NCBI GenBank assembly: GCA_023424275.1
Contig: JAFAED010000523.1
Coordinates: 1-6,991 of the forward strand
Reading direction: 5' to 3'
DNA length: 6,991 nt
DNA from: Pseudomonadota bacterium
GTDB taxonomy: Bacteria; Pseudomonadota; Alphaproteobacteria; Sphingomonadales; Sphingomonadaceae
Made by a program: the position numbers and the translations under genes
Shown: positions 1-6,297 of the stretch, piece after piece
Position numbering within the stretch: position 1 is the first letter of the stretch
Layout of the letters: each line of letters begins with the position of its first letter
Notes under the pieces: generated by a model
What the model was told of the DNA's origin: nothing
The model's input: only the letters and a program-made list of their open reading frames with translations
Databases searched by the model: none

Positions 1-44
1 TGTAAGTAAACCCTATTGCTGGCCCCACACTCCTTTTCGACGGT

Positions 45-944
45 ATGCGCCATATGTCCAGCCTTTCCCAGTCGCCGACCCCCGCCGATCTGTCGATCAC
101 GCCGCGCGATATGCGCTTTGGCCGCGATGACCGGCAGGGACGCTGGTGGCTGAATGGCGATCCGATCGCCTCGGCCTTCCACACCGCGCTGTCGGTCACC
201 TTCCCGCGCGGCGAGGCGATGTTCATCGAGGCGGTGAAGGCGCACCGTGACGGCGTTCCCGACAAATTGGCACGCGAAATCCGCGCTTTCACCCAGCAGG
301 AGGTGATCCACAGCCGCGAACATGTCGTCTTCAACAAGAAGGCGGCGGAAGCGGGTTACGATCTCAGCGAGCTTGAGGATGACGTCAACCAGGTCCTCGA
401 CCTGATCAAGACGCGCCCGCAGATCGTCAACCTGATGGCGACGATCGCGCTCGAACATTATACCGCGATGATGGCGGCGGTGATGCTGCGCGAGGACAGC
501 ATGTATGCGGGCGCCGAACCCGAATGGGCGGCGCTGTGGAAATGGCACGCGATCGAGGAAATCGAGCATAAGGGCGTCGCCTATGACACCTGGCTGCACG
601 CGACGAAGGATTGGAGCCGGTTCAAGCGCTGGCGCGCCAAGTCGCTGATGATGATCCTCGTCACCACCCGCTTCTGGCCGAAGCGCGTCAAGGGGATGAA
701 GGCGCTGCTCAAACAGGACGGCCTCACCGGCTGGCGCGTCACGCTCCGCATCTGGTGGTATCTGCTCGGCACGCCGGGCGTGCTGCGCAAGAGCTTCTTC
801 CCCTGGCTTTCCTATTTCATGCCGGGCTTCCACCCGTGGAACCACGACGATCGCGCGCTGATCCAGAAATATGAAAGCGACTATGCCGACGCGATCATGC
901 CCGCGCATTCGTCGAAACCCGAACTGGCGGCCGCCGCGGCCTGA
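45..944 (+). CDS. PF10118-type predicted metal-dependent hydrolase, ferritin-like diiron signature
   Basis: The 299-residue protein resembles the bacterial family named 'predicted metal-dependent hydrolase' (PF10118); its reaction and substrate are not established. The N-terminal two thirds look all-helical and hold evenly placed metal-type residues: E57/E62, E86-V-I-H89 (with H93), E137-H138, and E172-I-E-H175 (with H168). Two ExxH motifs, each preceded by a lone Glu about 30 residues upstream, are the usual layout of a ferritin-like diiron four-helix bundle, so an oxidase, hydroxylase or desaturase-like role is as plausible as hydrolysis (inference). The C-terminal part (about 196-265) is rich in Trp, Phe and Arg and may sit on a membrane or bind a hydrophobic ligand. 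No clear signal peptide is seen. A second in-frame ATG at 54 is equally possible; neither start has a good Shine-Dalgarno. The gene stands alone, followed by a long non-coding gap. Confidence 0.85.
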   Translation: MRHMSSLSQSPTPADLSITPRDMRFGRDDRQGRWWLNGDPIASAFHTALSVTFPRGEAMFIEAVKAHRDGVPDKLAREIRAFTQQEVIHSREHVVFNKKAAEAGYDLSELEDDVNQVLDLIKTRPQIVNLMATIALEHYTAMMAAVMLREDSMYAGAEPEWAALWKWHAIEEIEHKGVAYDTWLHATKDWSRFKRWRAKSLMMILVTTRFWPKRVKGMKALLKQDGLTGWRVTLRIWWYLLGTPGVLRKSFFPWLSYFMPGFHPWNHDDRALIQKYESDYADAIMPAHSSKPELAAAAA

Positions 945-951
945 CCTTTCG

Positions 952-1024
952 TCTCCGCGGTTGCGGGGGTCCAGAGCGGTTCTCTCTCTCCCCGCTTCTG
1001 GGCCTCCTCATCCGCGGAGATTTT
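952..1024 (+). terminator. Possible weak rho-independent terminator (nested inverted repeat)
   Basis: Perfect 9-bp arms TCTCCGCGG (952-960) and CCGCGGAGA (1012-1020) are followed directly by TTTT. Inside the 51-nt loop a second pair, GCGGGG (963-968) and CCCCGC (990-995), can also form. It starts 8 nt after the stop of the first gene, which is where a terminator would lie. The long loop and short U run make it weak; it could simply be a fortuitous repeat in GC-rich DNA. Confidence 0.3.
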
Positions 1025-1075
1025 GCGGGGGGCTGGCGGGCTTCGACTGATTGTTGACGTTTCGGTTCCTATAAC

Positions 1076-1158
1076 TTCGTCATTCCCGCGAAAGCGGGAA
1101 CCCAGTGTGGAGTCAGCTTACGCATGCTCTGGGTCCCCGCTTTCGCGGGGATGACGAA
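1076..1158. repeat. Pair of inverted REP-like elements (dRS3-like core)
   Basis: Two 30-nt arms, 1076-1105 and 1129-1158, are inverted copies of each other with 28 of 30 positions complementary (one A/C mismatch at 1099/1135 and one T/G at 1084/1150), separated by 23 nt. Each arm also folds on itself: TCCCGC-GAAA-GCGGGA in the first and CCCCGC-TTTC-GCGGGG in the second. Short repeats with a CATTCCCGCGAAAGCGGGAA-type core occur in many proteobacteria, and the neisserial dRS3 repeat (ATTCCC-N8-GGGAAT) is similar. The element is intergenic, between the first gene and the methyltransferase, and could act as an RNA hairpin that blocks transcription or protects transcript ends. No transposase is nearby, so any mobilising enzyme would act in trans. 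Confidence 0.85.
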
Positions 1159-1258
1159 TATTGGGAGTGACAGCTTCCCACCCCAAAACCGACATTCCTC
1201 CCCACCGATATTCCGCCGGGCTGGACGCGGCGACCGTCGTCCCATATCCCTTGGCGGT

Positions 1259-1265
1259 GGAGGGG
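1259..1265 (+). promoter_or_regulatory. Shine-Dalgarno fixing the methyltransferase start
   Basis: The purine run GGAGGGG ends 3 nt before the ATG at 1269; its GGAGG core (1259-1263) leaves a 5-nt spacer. This favours 1269 over the in-frame TTG at 1161, whose extra residues are proline-rich and unlike a folded domain and which would begin right at the REP-like element. A further in-frame ATG at 1281 would be too far from this site. Confidence 0.65.
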
Positions 1266-1268
1266 ACC

Positions 1269-1829
1269 ATGCAACCACATATGACCGCGGCGGAGGTCAC
1301 GCAGTTCGAACTGCAACTGGCGGGGCTCGGCTCGCTGCTCGAATTCGGCTGCGGCGGCAGTACGCTGGTCGCCGCGCGGCAGGTGCGGCGGATCGTCAGC
1401 GTCGACAGCGACCCCGCCTGGCTGGGCAAGGTGCAGGCCGAAGTGACGCGCGAGGTCGTCGAATTCACGCCCTTTCATGCCGACATCGGCCCCGTCGGCG
1501 AATGGGGTTATCCGACCGACGAGGGCCGGATGCGCGACTGGCCGCGCTATCATACGCAAATATGGCGGGGCCTCAGCGGCAGTCCCGACGCGGTGCTGAT
1601 CGACGGGCGGTTTCGCGTCGCCTGCCTGTTGCAGTCGATCATCCACTGCAAACCCGACTGCATCTTCCTGTTCCACGATTTTCGCGACCGCGCGCATTAT
1701 CATGTCGTGCTGAAACATGTCGACGTGCTGACCCGCGTAGACACGCTGGCGGTGCTGCGCGCGAAGCAGCAGGTCGATGGCAAGGCGGTGCTGCACGACC
1801 TGTTCGATCATTATCTGATCCCCGATTGA
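1269..1829 (+). CDS. Small class I SAM-dependent methyltransferase-like protein
   Basis: The 186-residue protein has the Rossmann-type SAM-binding pattern: motif I L-E-F-G-C-G-G-S-T at 24-32, the acidic end of strand 2 in VSVDSDP at 43-49 (D46/D48), and a central strand DAVLIDGR at 107-114. A conserved F-H-D-F segment at 135-138 comes before R-x-H-Y-H and resembles the late active-site Asp region of TylF-like small-molecule methyltransferases. It is short for the fold, with the N-terminal helices before motif I reduced to about 20 residues. The substrate cannot be read from the sequence; related small proteins are often found near glycan genes, but there are none here. The acetyltransferase gene begins 32 nt after the stop, so the two may be co-transcribed. 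The SAM motifs make the fold call good; the activity is inferred. Confidence 0.75.
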   Translation: MQPHMTAAEVTQFELQLAGLGSLLEFGCGGSTLVAARQVRRIVSVDSDPAWLGKVQAEVTREVVEFTPFHADIGPVGEWGYPTDEGRMRDWPRYHTQIWRGLSGSPDAVLIDGRFRVACLLQSIIHCKPDCIFLFHDFRDRAHYHVVLKHVDVLTRVDTLAVLRAKQQVDGKAVLHDLFDHYLIPD

Positions 1830-1861
1830 CCGGCCCCTCCGGCTTGGGCACATCGGCGTCC

Positions 1862-2392
1862 ATGCCGACCATCGCACCCGTCATCGAAACCGATCGCCTT
1901 CGCCTCCGTCCCGGACGCCTTGCCGACAAGGATGTGCATATCGCGATGTGGGCCGACGAACGTGTCACGCGCTTCATCGGCGGGGAACCGCGCGCACCCG
2001 ATGTCAGCTGGGGCAAGTTCCTCGGCTCGGCGGGACTGTGGCCGATCATGGGATTTGGTTATTGGGTGTTCGCCGACAAGGCGACCGACCGGCTGATCGG
2101 GCAGGGCGGGCTCAGCTATTTCTGTCGCGGCATCCCCGAACTCGAAGATGTGCCCGAGGCCGGATGGGCGTTCGATGCAGACCATTGGGGCGCGGGTTAT
2201 GCGACCGAGGCGATGACCGCGATTTTAGGCTGGGCCGACGCACATCTCGACGCGAAGGACATCCGCTGCATCATCGATCCGGGCAACGGGGCATCGGAGC
2301 GTGTCTCGGGCAAGCTTGGATTCCGGCGGATCGGCGACAGCGACGCGCTGGGGCACACCGTCGCGATTTATGCGCGGCCGAAGGGCGGCTAG
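1862..2392 (+). CDS. GNAT family N-acetyltransferase (RimJ/RimL type)
   Basis: The 176-residue length and the motifs fit the Acetyltransf_3 (RimJ/RimL-like) branch of GNAT enzymes, which move an acetyl group from acetyl-CoA to an amine. The N-terminal I-E-T-D-R-L-R-L-R-P (8-17) is the characteristic first strand. Strand 4 is seen in LIGQGGLSYF (78-87). The acetyl-CoA pyrophosphate loop (motif A) is W-G-A-G-Y-A-T-E-A at 109-117. A strand ending in C-I-I-D-P-G-N and the GFRR segment near the C-terminus complete the fold. The acceptor (ribosomal protein, aminoglycoside, other small amine) cannot be told. ATG 1862 matches the start of the conserved domain; the Shine-Dalgarno is poor, so translation may depend on the upstream gene. 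Its stop codon overlaps the stop of the convergent nfeD-like gene. Confidence 0.87.
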   Translation: MPTIAPVIETDRLRLRPGRLADKDVHIAMWADERVTRFIGGEPRAPDVSWGKFLGSAGLWPIMGFGYWVFADKATDRLIGQGGLSYFCRGIPELEDVPEAGWAFDADHWGAGYATEAMTAILGWADAHLDAKDIRCIIDPGNGASERVSGKLGFRRIGDSDALGHTVAIYARPKGG

Positions 2393-2835
2393 GCCGCCTC
2401 GACCACCAGCACGCCGCCGTCGGCGCTGATCACGCGGACCTTCGTGCCTTCGGCAACGTCGGGGCCGCGTACCGGCCATTCGCCATCGCCGACTTTTGCG
2501 CGCCCGCGACCATCCTCGATCGCCTTGGTCACTGTCAGCACCTCACCGATCAGTCGCCCGCCACGCTGGTTGAGGTGCGGGTCGGTCGTGGTGATCGGGT
2601 TCGCCTTCAGCCAGCGGCGCGCGCCATAGAGCGCGATGAACGACAATATGGCAAAGACGCCGAGTTGCACCGGGATGCTCAGCGGAACGACCCAGGCAAT
2701 CGCGCCGGTCGCGATGGCGGCGGCGCCCAGCCAGATCAGGAAAAAGCCCGGCGCGACAATCTCGGCGGCGGCGAGCAGCACGCCGAGCGACAGCCACGCC
2801 CAATGCGGTTCCATGTTGGTCAGCCATTCGGGCAT
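2389..2835 (-). CDS. NfeD-like membrane protein (short form)
   Basis: The 148-residue protein has the short NfeD layout: three hydrophobic segments at about 13-30, 31-50 and 54-72, then a charged linker and a C-terminal beta-rich OB-fold-like domain (about 93-147) holding the L-I-G-E-V-L and G-R-G-R-A-K-V-G-D-G-E-W patterns. NfeD proteins are membrane partners of SPFH proteins, thought to help build or stabilise membrane microdomains; the long forms carry a serine protease domain, which is absent here. It lies one base downstream of the qmcA-like gene on the same strand, as with YbbJ and QmcA in E. coli. GGGAG at 2846-2842, 6 nt ahead and inside the end of the upstream gene, supports ATG 2835 over the in-frame ATG seven codons on. 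Its stop shares CTAG with the acetyltransferase stop. Confidence 0.9.
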   Translation of the reverse strand: MPEWLTNMEPHWAWLSLGVLLAAAEIVAPGFFLIWLGAAAIATGAIAWVVPLSIPVQLGVFAILSFIALYGARRWLKANPITTTDPHLNQRGGRLIGEVLTVTKAIEDGRGRAKVGDGEWPVRGPDVAEGTKVRVISADGGVLVVEAA

Positions 2836-2836
2836 G

Positions 2837-3751
2837 TCAGGCTCCCGTCTTGCGTTCGAGCGCGTCCTTGGCGAGTTCGCCGATCCCGCCCAATGTGCCG
2901 ATCAACTGCGTGGCCTCGACCGGGAACAGGATCGTCTTGGCGTTCGGGCTGGTCGCGAACTGGCTGACCGCCTCGACATATTTTTGCGCGATGAAATAAT
3001 TGATCGCCTGCGCATTGCCGCCGGCGATCGCGTCGGACACCATCTGCGTCGCCTTGGCTTCGGCCTCGGCTTCGCGTTCGCGGGCCTCGGCGTCGCGGAA
3101 GGCGGCTTCGCGGCGACCTTCGGCCTGCAGGATCTGGCCCTGTTTTTCACCCTCGGCGCGCAGGATTTCGGAGGCGCGCATGCCTTCGGCTTCGAGGATG
3201 TTGGCGCGCTTTTCGCGTTCGGCCTTCATCTGCCGCGCCATCGCGTTCGAAATGTCGGCGGGCGGGCGGATGTCCTTGATCTCGACGCGCGTGATCTTGA
3301 CGCCCCACGGCGTCGTCGCATCGTCGACGACGTGCAGCAGGCGGGTGTTGATCTCGTCGCGCTTCGACAGCGTTTCGTCGAGGTCCATCGAACCCATGAC
3401 CGTGCGCAGGTTCGTCGTCGTCAGGTTCATGATCGCCAGATAGAGGTCGCTGACTTCATAAGCGGCCTTGGCGGCGTCGAGCACCTGGAAAAAGACGACG
3501 CCGTCGACCGCGACCATCGCATTGTCCTTGGTGATGATTTCCTGGCCCGGAATGTCGAGCACCTGCTCCATCATGTTCACCTTGCGACCGACGCGGTCGA
3601 AGATCGGCATGATGAAATTGAGTCCGGGCTGCGCGGTGTGGGTGAAGCGGCCGAAGCGCTCGATCGTATAGGCATAGCCCTGGCGGACGGGCGTCAGCGC
3701 CCAGAGCAGGAACACCAGCGCGAGAACCACCAGTGCAAGTGCGAATTCCAT
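2837..3751 (-). CDS. qmcA: QmcA-like SPFH/Band 7 (stomatin/prohibitin family) membrane protein
   Basis: At 304 residues it is almost the same length as E. coli QmcA (305) and shares its signature segments. A single N-terminal membrane anchor (about 2-20) is followed by the SPFH domain (about 22-180) with [30 protein letters not shown] and the [15 protein letters not shown] block. A long Ala/Glu/Arg-rich coiled coil with repeated I-L-x-A-E-G (about 165-235) comes next, then a C-terminal [11 protein letters not shown] motif typical of the family. These proteins form oligomers at the inner membrane that organise microdomains and can influence FtsH-type proteolysis and stress responses; the role in this organism is inferred. 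GAGGGG at 3764-3759, 7 nt before the ATG, gives a good start. It is first in a two-gene unit with the NfeD-like gene. Confidence 0.93.
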   Translation of the reverse strand: MEFALALVVLALVFLLWALTPVRQGYAYTIERFGRFTHTAQPGLNFIMPIFDRVGRKVNMMEQVLDIPGQEIITKDNAMVAVDGVVFFQVLDAAKAAYEVSDLYLAIMNLTTTNLRTVMGSMDLDETLSKRDEINTRLLHVVDDATTPWGVKITRVEIKDIRPPADISNAMARQMKAEREKRANILEAEGMRASEILRAEGEKQGQILQAEGRREAAFRDAEAREREAEAEAKATQMVSDAIAGGNAQAINYFIAQKYVEAVSQFATSPNAKTILFPVEATQLIGTLGGIGELAKDALERKTGA

Positions 3752-3834
3752 CGATCATCCCCTCTGCAAAATTGCGACTTTGCAAACCCGCTTCCTTATT
3801 GCGGCAATGGCAGGGTTGCGCCACAGAAAAGCGC
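3752..3834. promoter_or_regulatory. Divergent intergenic region between qmcA-like and lyase genes
   Basis: These 83 nt lie between two divergent start codons and must hold the promoters of both units unless they are read from further away. It is more AT-rich than its surroundings. One plus-strand candidate is TTGCGA (3772-3777) with CTTATT (3795-3800) at 17-nt spacing, a weak match to the -10 consensus. A small palindrome, ATTGC-G-GCAAT (3798-3808), and the repeat GCAAA/TTTGC around 3766-3783 could be operator-like. No hexamer pair is convincing. Confidence 0.35.
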
Positions 3835-4650
3835 ATGACCCCAACAGACTATCCGCCGCGCTCGCTGCTCTATGTTCCCGGATCGAACGCCCGTGCGCTC
3901 GAAAAGGCGGGCGGGCTGGCCGCCGACATGCTGATTATCGACCTTGAGGACGCCGTGCCCGCCGACCGCAAGGCCGAGGCACGCGCCGCGATGCGCGTCG
4001 CGGTGACCGCGGGTTTTCCGGGGAAACGCGTCGCGGTGCGGATCAATGCGACGGGGAACGAGCACCAGGCCGCCGATATCGACGCCGTCGCAGGCCTGCC
4101 GCTCGACGCCGTGGTGCTGCCCAAGGTCGATGCCGTCGCCGACCTGGAAGGGGCGCGGGCCCTCGGCCTGCCGATCTTGGCGATGATCGAGACGCCGGCC
4201 GCCATCTATGCTGCGCGCGACATTGCGGCCGATCCCGCCGTGATCGGCCTGATTGCCGGCCTCAACGACCTGGCCCATGAACTGAAGCTGCCCGACGGGA
4301 TGGACCGCGGCGCGATGGGCCACGCGATCCAGGCGATCGTCATGGCGGCACGCGCAGGCGGGATCTGGGGCTTCGACGGCGTCTATAACGCGATCGACGA
4401 CGCGCCGGGCTTCGCCGCCGAGGCCGCCGACGGCCGGCGGCTAGGTTTCGACGGCAAGACGCTGATCCATCCGTCGCAGGTCGATCCGTGCAATACCGCT
4501 TTCGCGCCGTCGGAGCGCGAGATTGCCGCCGCCGAAGCCTTGGTCGCGGCGGCAACGGGCGGGGCGCAGCGCCACGACGGCCGGATGATCGAGGATATGC
4601 ATGTCGCCGCGGCGCGTGCGCTGCTGACGCGTGCGGGGAAGGCTGGCTGA
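3835..4650 (+). CDS. CitE-like CoA-ester lyase (HpcH/HpaI aldolase family)
   Basis: The 271-residue protein matches stand-alone CitE-like enzymes (citrate lyase beta subunit, malyl-CoA and citramalyl-CoA lyases), TIM-barrel enzymes that split or form 3-hydroxyacyl-CoA esters in a Mg-dependent way. Visible landmarks are R-S-L-L-Y-V-P-G-S-N (9-18), I-D-L-E-D-A-V (35-41), the substrate Arg in V-R-I-N (R69), L-P-K-V (95-98), the likely metal-ligand Glu in M-I-E-T-P (E119), the likely metal Asp in G-L-N-D-L (D145), and the C-terminal G-F-D-G-K-T-L-I-H-P-S-Q (204-215). No other citrate lyase subunits (CitD, CitF) are adjacent, so citrate lyase itself is unlikely; a malyl-, citramalyl- or methylmalyl-CoA-type substrate is more likely but not decided. 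ATG 3835 starts just before the conserved strand; upstream AGAAAAG is a weak Shine-Dalgarno. The peptidase gene follows after 67 nt. Confidence 0.87.
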   Translation: MTPTDYPPRSLLYVPGSNARALEKAGGLAADMLIIDLEDAVPADRKAEARAAMRVAVTAGFPGKRVAVRINATGNEHQAADIDAVAGLPLDAVVLPKVDAVADLEGARALGLPILAMIETPAAIYAARDIAADPAVIGLIAGLNDLAHELKLPDGMDRGAMGHAIQAIVMAARAGGIWGFDGVYNAIDDAPGFAAEAADGRRLGFDGKTLIHPSQVDPCNTAFAPSEREIAAAEALVAAATGGAQRHDGRMIEDMHVAAARALLTRAGKAG

Positions 4651-4656
4651 CACCGT

Positions 4657-4676
4657 CGTTCGTCGTTCGACGAACG
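4657..4676. repeat. Near-perfect palindrome between lyase and peptidase genes
   Basis: CGTTCGTCG (4657-4665) and CGACGAACG (4668-4676) are perfect inverted arms around a TT centre, starting 6 nt after the lyase stop codon. As RNA this gives an 8-bp stem with a GUUC loop but no U run follows, so it is not a standard terminator. It could be an operator for the peptidase gene, an RNA processing or stability hairpin, or chance. Confidence 0.6.
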
Positions 4677-4717
4677 CGCCTTGCCTGCTTGCGGCGATCA
4701 TGCCATGCGGCGCGCCC

Positions 4718-6232
4718 ATGCAAGCAATAAAGTTTCGCGCCGCGATCGCGGCCGTCGCCCTGGCCGGCTTCGCCGCCGTCCCGTCCGCCGCCTCTGCTGC
4801 TGGAGCCCAGACGGCCGACGCGCCGGTTACCGAAGCCCAGCTCGCCGCGCATATGAAGATACTTGCGAGCGATGCCTTCGAGGGACGCGCGCCGGGGACC
4901 GAGGGCGAGGACCGCACCATCGCCTATATCGTCGGCGAATGGGCAAAGGCCGGGCTGGAGGCCATACCGGGCGGCGCGACGCCCTGGCTGCAACCGGTGC
5001 CCTTTGTCGAGAGTCAGCCGGTCAGCGGCACGGCAAGGTTCAAGGTCGATGGCCGCGATTTTGCGATCGAAAGCGACGCTATCGTCCTGACCGGCCGCGA
5101 TCCGTCGGTATCGCTGGCCGACCTGCCGACGGTCTTTGTCGGCTATGGCGTCGATGGTGCGGGCAAGCTCAATGCCGACGTCCGGGGCAAGCTTGCGATC
5201 ATGCTTTTCGACAATCCGCCCTTTGGCGACAAGCTGCCGCGTTATCGCGAACGGCGGCAGATGCTCGCCGATGCCGGTGCGTCGGCCGTGTTGGTCATCG
5301 CGACCGATGCCGTGCCGTGGGCCGACCTGAAAGAAAATGTCGGCGCGAGGACCATGCGCCTTGCCAGCGCCAAGCCGGGGGCGCCGGTCTCCGGCTTTTT
5401 GTCGGGCGGGGCAGCCGACGCCTTGCTCGCCAAGGCCGGGCTGGGCGGCGATAAGGCGCGCGAGGCCGCCAAATCACCCGATTATCGCGGCGCCGCGCTT
5501 CCGGTGACCGCCAGCTTCGAAACGCAATCGACTGTTCGTCCTTTCGCGAGCAACAATATCGTCGCCAAGCTTCCGGGCGCCAAACCCGACGGCAAGGCGA
5601 TATTGTTCCTCGGCCATTGGGACCATCTCGGCATCTGCGGCAAGGAAGGCGATGCCGACCGGATCTGTAACGGCGCGGTGGACAATGCCAGCGGCATTGC
5701 GGTGCTGATCGAGGTCGCGAAGCGGCTGGCCTCGGGCGCGCGCCCCGATCGCGACGTCTATTTCCTGGCGACGACGGCCGAGGAAAAGGGCCTGCTCGGT
5801 GCGCATTATTTTGCCGATCATCCCGTCGTGCCGCTGACCGACATCACCGTCGCGCTGAACGTCGATACGATCGCCATTTCACCGCGCGGCACGCCGGTCG
5901 CGACGATCGGGCGCGGCAAGCCGGCCTATGATGCCGTGGTCCGCGACGTCGCGACGAAACTGGGCCGCACGATGGATGACGATGGCGAGGCCGACGCCTT
6001 CATCCAGCGTCAGGACGGCTGGGCGCTCGGCGCGAAGGGTGTGACCTCGCTGATGGTCGGTGGCAGCTTTTCCGACATGGCGCTGCTCGAAGCCTTCCTC
6101 GGCAGCGACTATCACAGCGCTGCGGACAATTTCTCGGACAAGATCCCGCTTGGCGGCGCCGCCGAGGATGCCGACCTGCACGTGGCGCTGGGCCGCGCGT
6201 TCGCCGATACGAAGCGGTGGCCGGGTAAGTAA
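4718..6232 (+). CDS. Exported M28-family zinc aminopeptidase with PA domain
   Basis: The 504-residue protein is a secreted M28 (aminopeptidase Y/S-like) metallopeptidase that removes N-terminal residues from peptides, probably in the periplasm. Residues 1-27 form a signal peptide: K5/R7, then an Ala-rich hydrophobic core and an A-S-A site before A28. A PA-type insert (about 125-240) includes the V-F-V-G-Y-G-V and G-K-L-A-I-M-L stretches. The catalytic core has every expected residue: H300 and D302 in G-H-W-D-H-L-G, bridging D322 in V-D-N-A-S-G, catalytic E355 and ligand E356 in T-A-E-E-K-G, D383 in N-V-D-T, and H466 in S-D-Y-H-S-A-A-D. ATG 4718 puts the signal peptide at the N-terminus; an in-frame ATG at 4700 adds only six residues. 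Neither has a clear Shine-Dalgarno. It may be transcribed with the lyase gene, but no shared function is evident. Confidence 0.92.
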   Translation: MQAIKFRAAIAAVALAGFAAVPSAASAAGAQTADAPVTEAQLAAHMKILASDAFEGRAPGTEGEDRTIAYIVGEWAKAGLEAIPGGATPWLQPVPFVESQPVSGTARFKVDGRDFAIESDAIVLTGRDPSVSLADLPTVFVGYGVDGAGKLNADVRGKLAIMLFDNPPFGDKLPRYRERRQMLADAGASAVLVIATDAVPWADLKENVGARTMRLASAKPGAPVSGFLSGGAADALLAKAGLGGDKAREAAKSPDYRGAALPVTASFETQSTVRPFASNNIVAKLPGAKPDGKAILFLGHWDHLGICGKEGDADRICNGAVDNASGIAVLIEVAKRLASGARPDRDVYFLATTAEEKGLLGAHYFADHPVVPLTDITVALNVDTIAISPRGTPVATIGRGKPAYDAVVRDVATKLGRTMDDDGEADAFIQRQDGWALGAKGVTSLMVGGSFSDMALLEAFLGSDYHSAADNFSDKIPLGGAAEDADLHVALGRAFADTKRWPGK

Positions 6233-6249
6233 GCTTCGTTGAATAAGAA

Positions 6250-6279
6250 ACGCCGCCCCCGCTTTCGCAGGGGCGGCGT
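6250..6279 (-). terminator. Rho-independent terminator between convergent genes
   Basis: A perfect 10-bp stem ACGCCGCCCC / GGGGCGGCGT (6250-6259 with 6270-6279) encloses a short loop. Read on the minus strand it is followed by TTTCTTATTC, so it best fits the end of the DAHP synthase gene, whose stop is 18 nt upstream. On the plus strand it lies 17 nt after the peptidase stop but lacks a U run, so it would work less well there. Its CCCCGCTTTCGC segment (6257-6268) is identical to the core of the REP-like arm at 1135-1146. Confidence 0.85.
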
Positions 6280-6297
6280 CACTCTAACGGGCTAGCT

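Noticed and set aside
1054..1075. Possible promoter: TTGACG (1054-1059) and TATAAC (1070-1075) just before the REP pair
   Set aside because: Both hexamers look good alone but the spacer is only 10 nt, far short of 16-18, and transcription would run straight into the hairpins.
1076..1158. CRISPR repeat or IS terminal inverted repeats
   Set aside because: There are only two arms, inverted rather than direct, 23 nt apart, with no spacers, no transposase and no flanking target duplication that I can see.
1113..1877. A 254-codon minus-strand frame opposite the methyltransferase
   Set aside because: It runs through the REP-like element and is antisense to the SAM motifs; the translation shows no domain.
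2636..3838. A 400-codon open frame on the plus strand opposite the qmcA-like gene
   Set aside because: It is antisense to a gene with clear family motifs, and its translation is low-complexity and unlike any family; long antisense frames are common in GC-rich genes.
4340..4993. A 217-codon minus-strand frame spanning the lyase end and peptidase start
   Set aside because: Arg/Pro-rich shadow translation crossing two well-supported genes on the other strand.
3835..6232. Lyase plus peptidase as a novel two-gene pathway
   Set aside because: The peptidase is exported while the lyase is cytoplasmic, the spacer is 67 nt and nothing links the substrates; adjacency alone is not enough.
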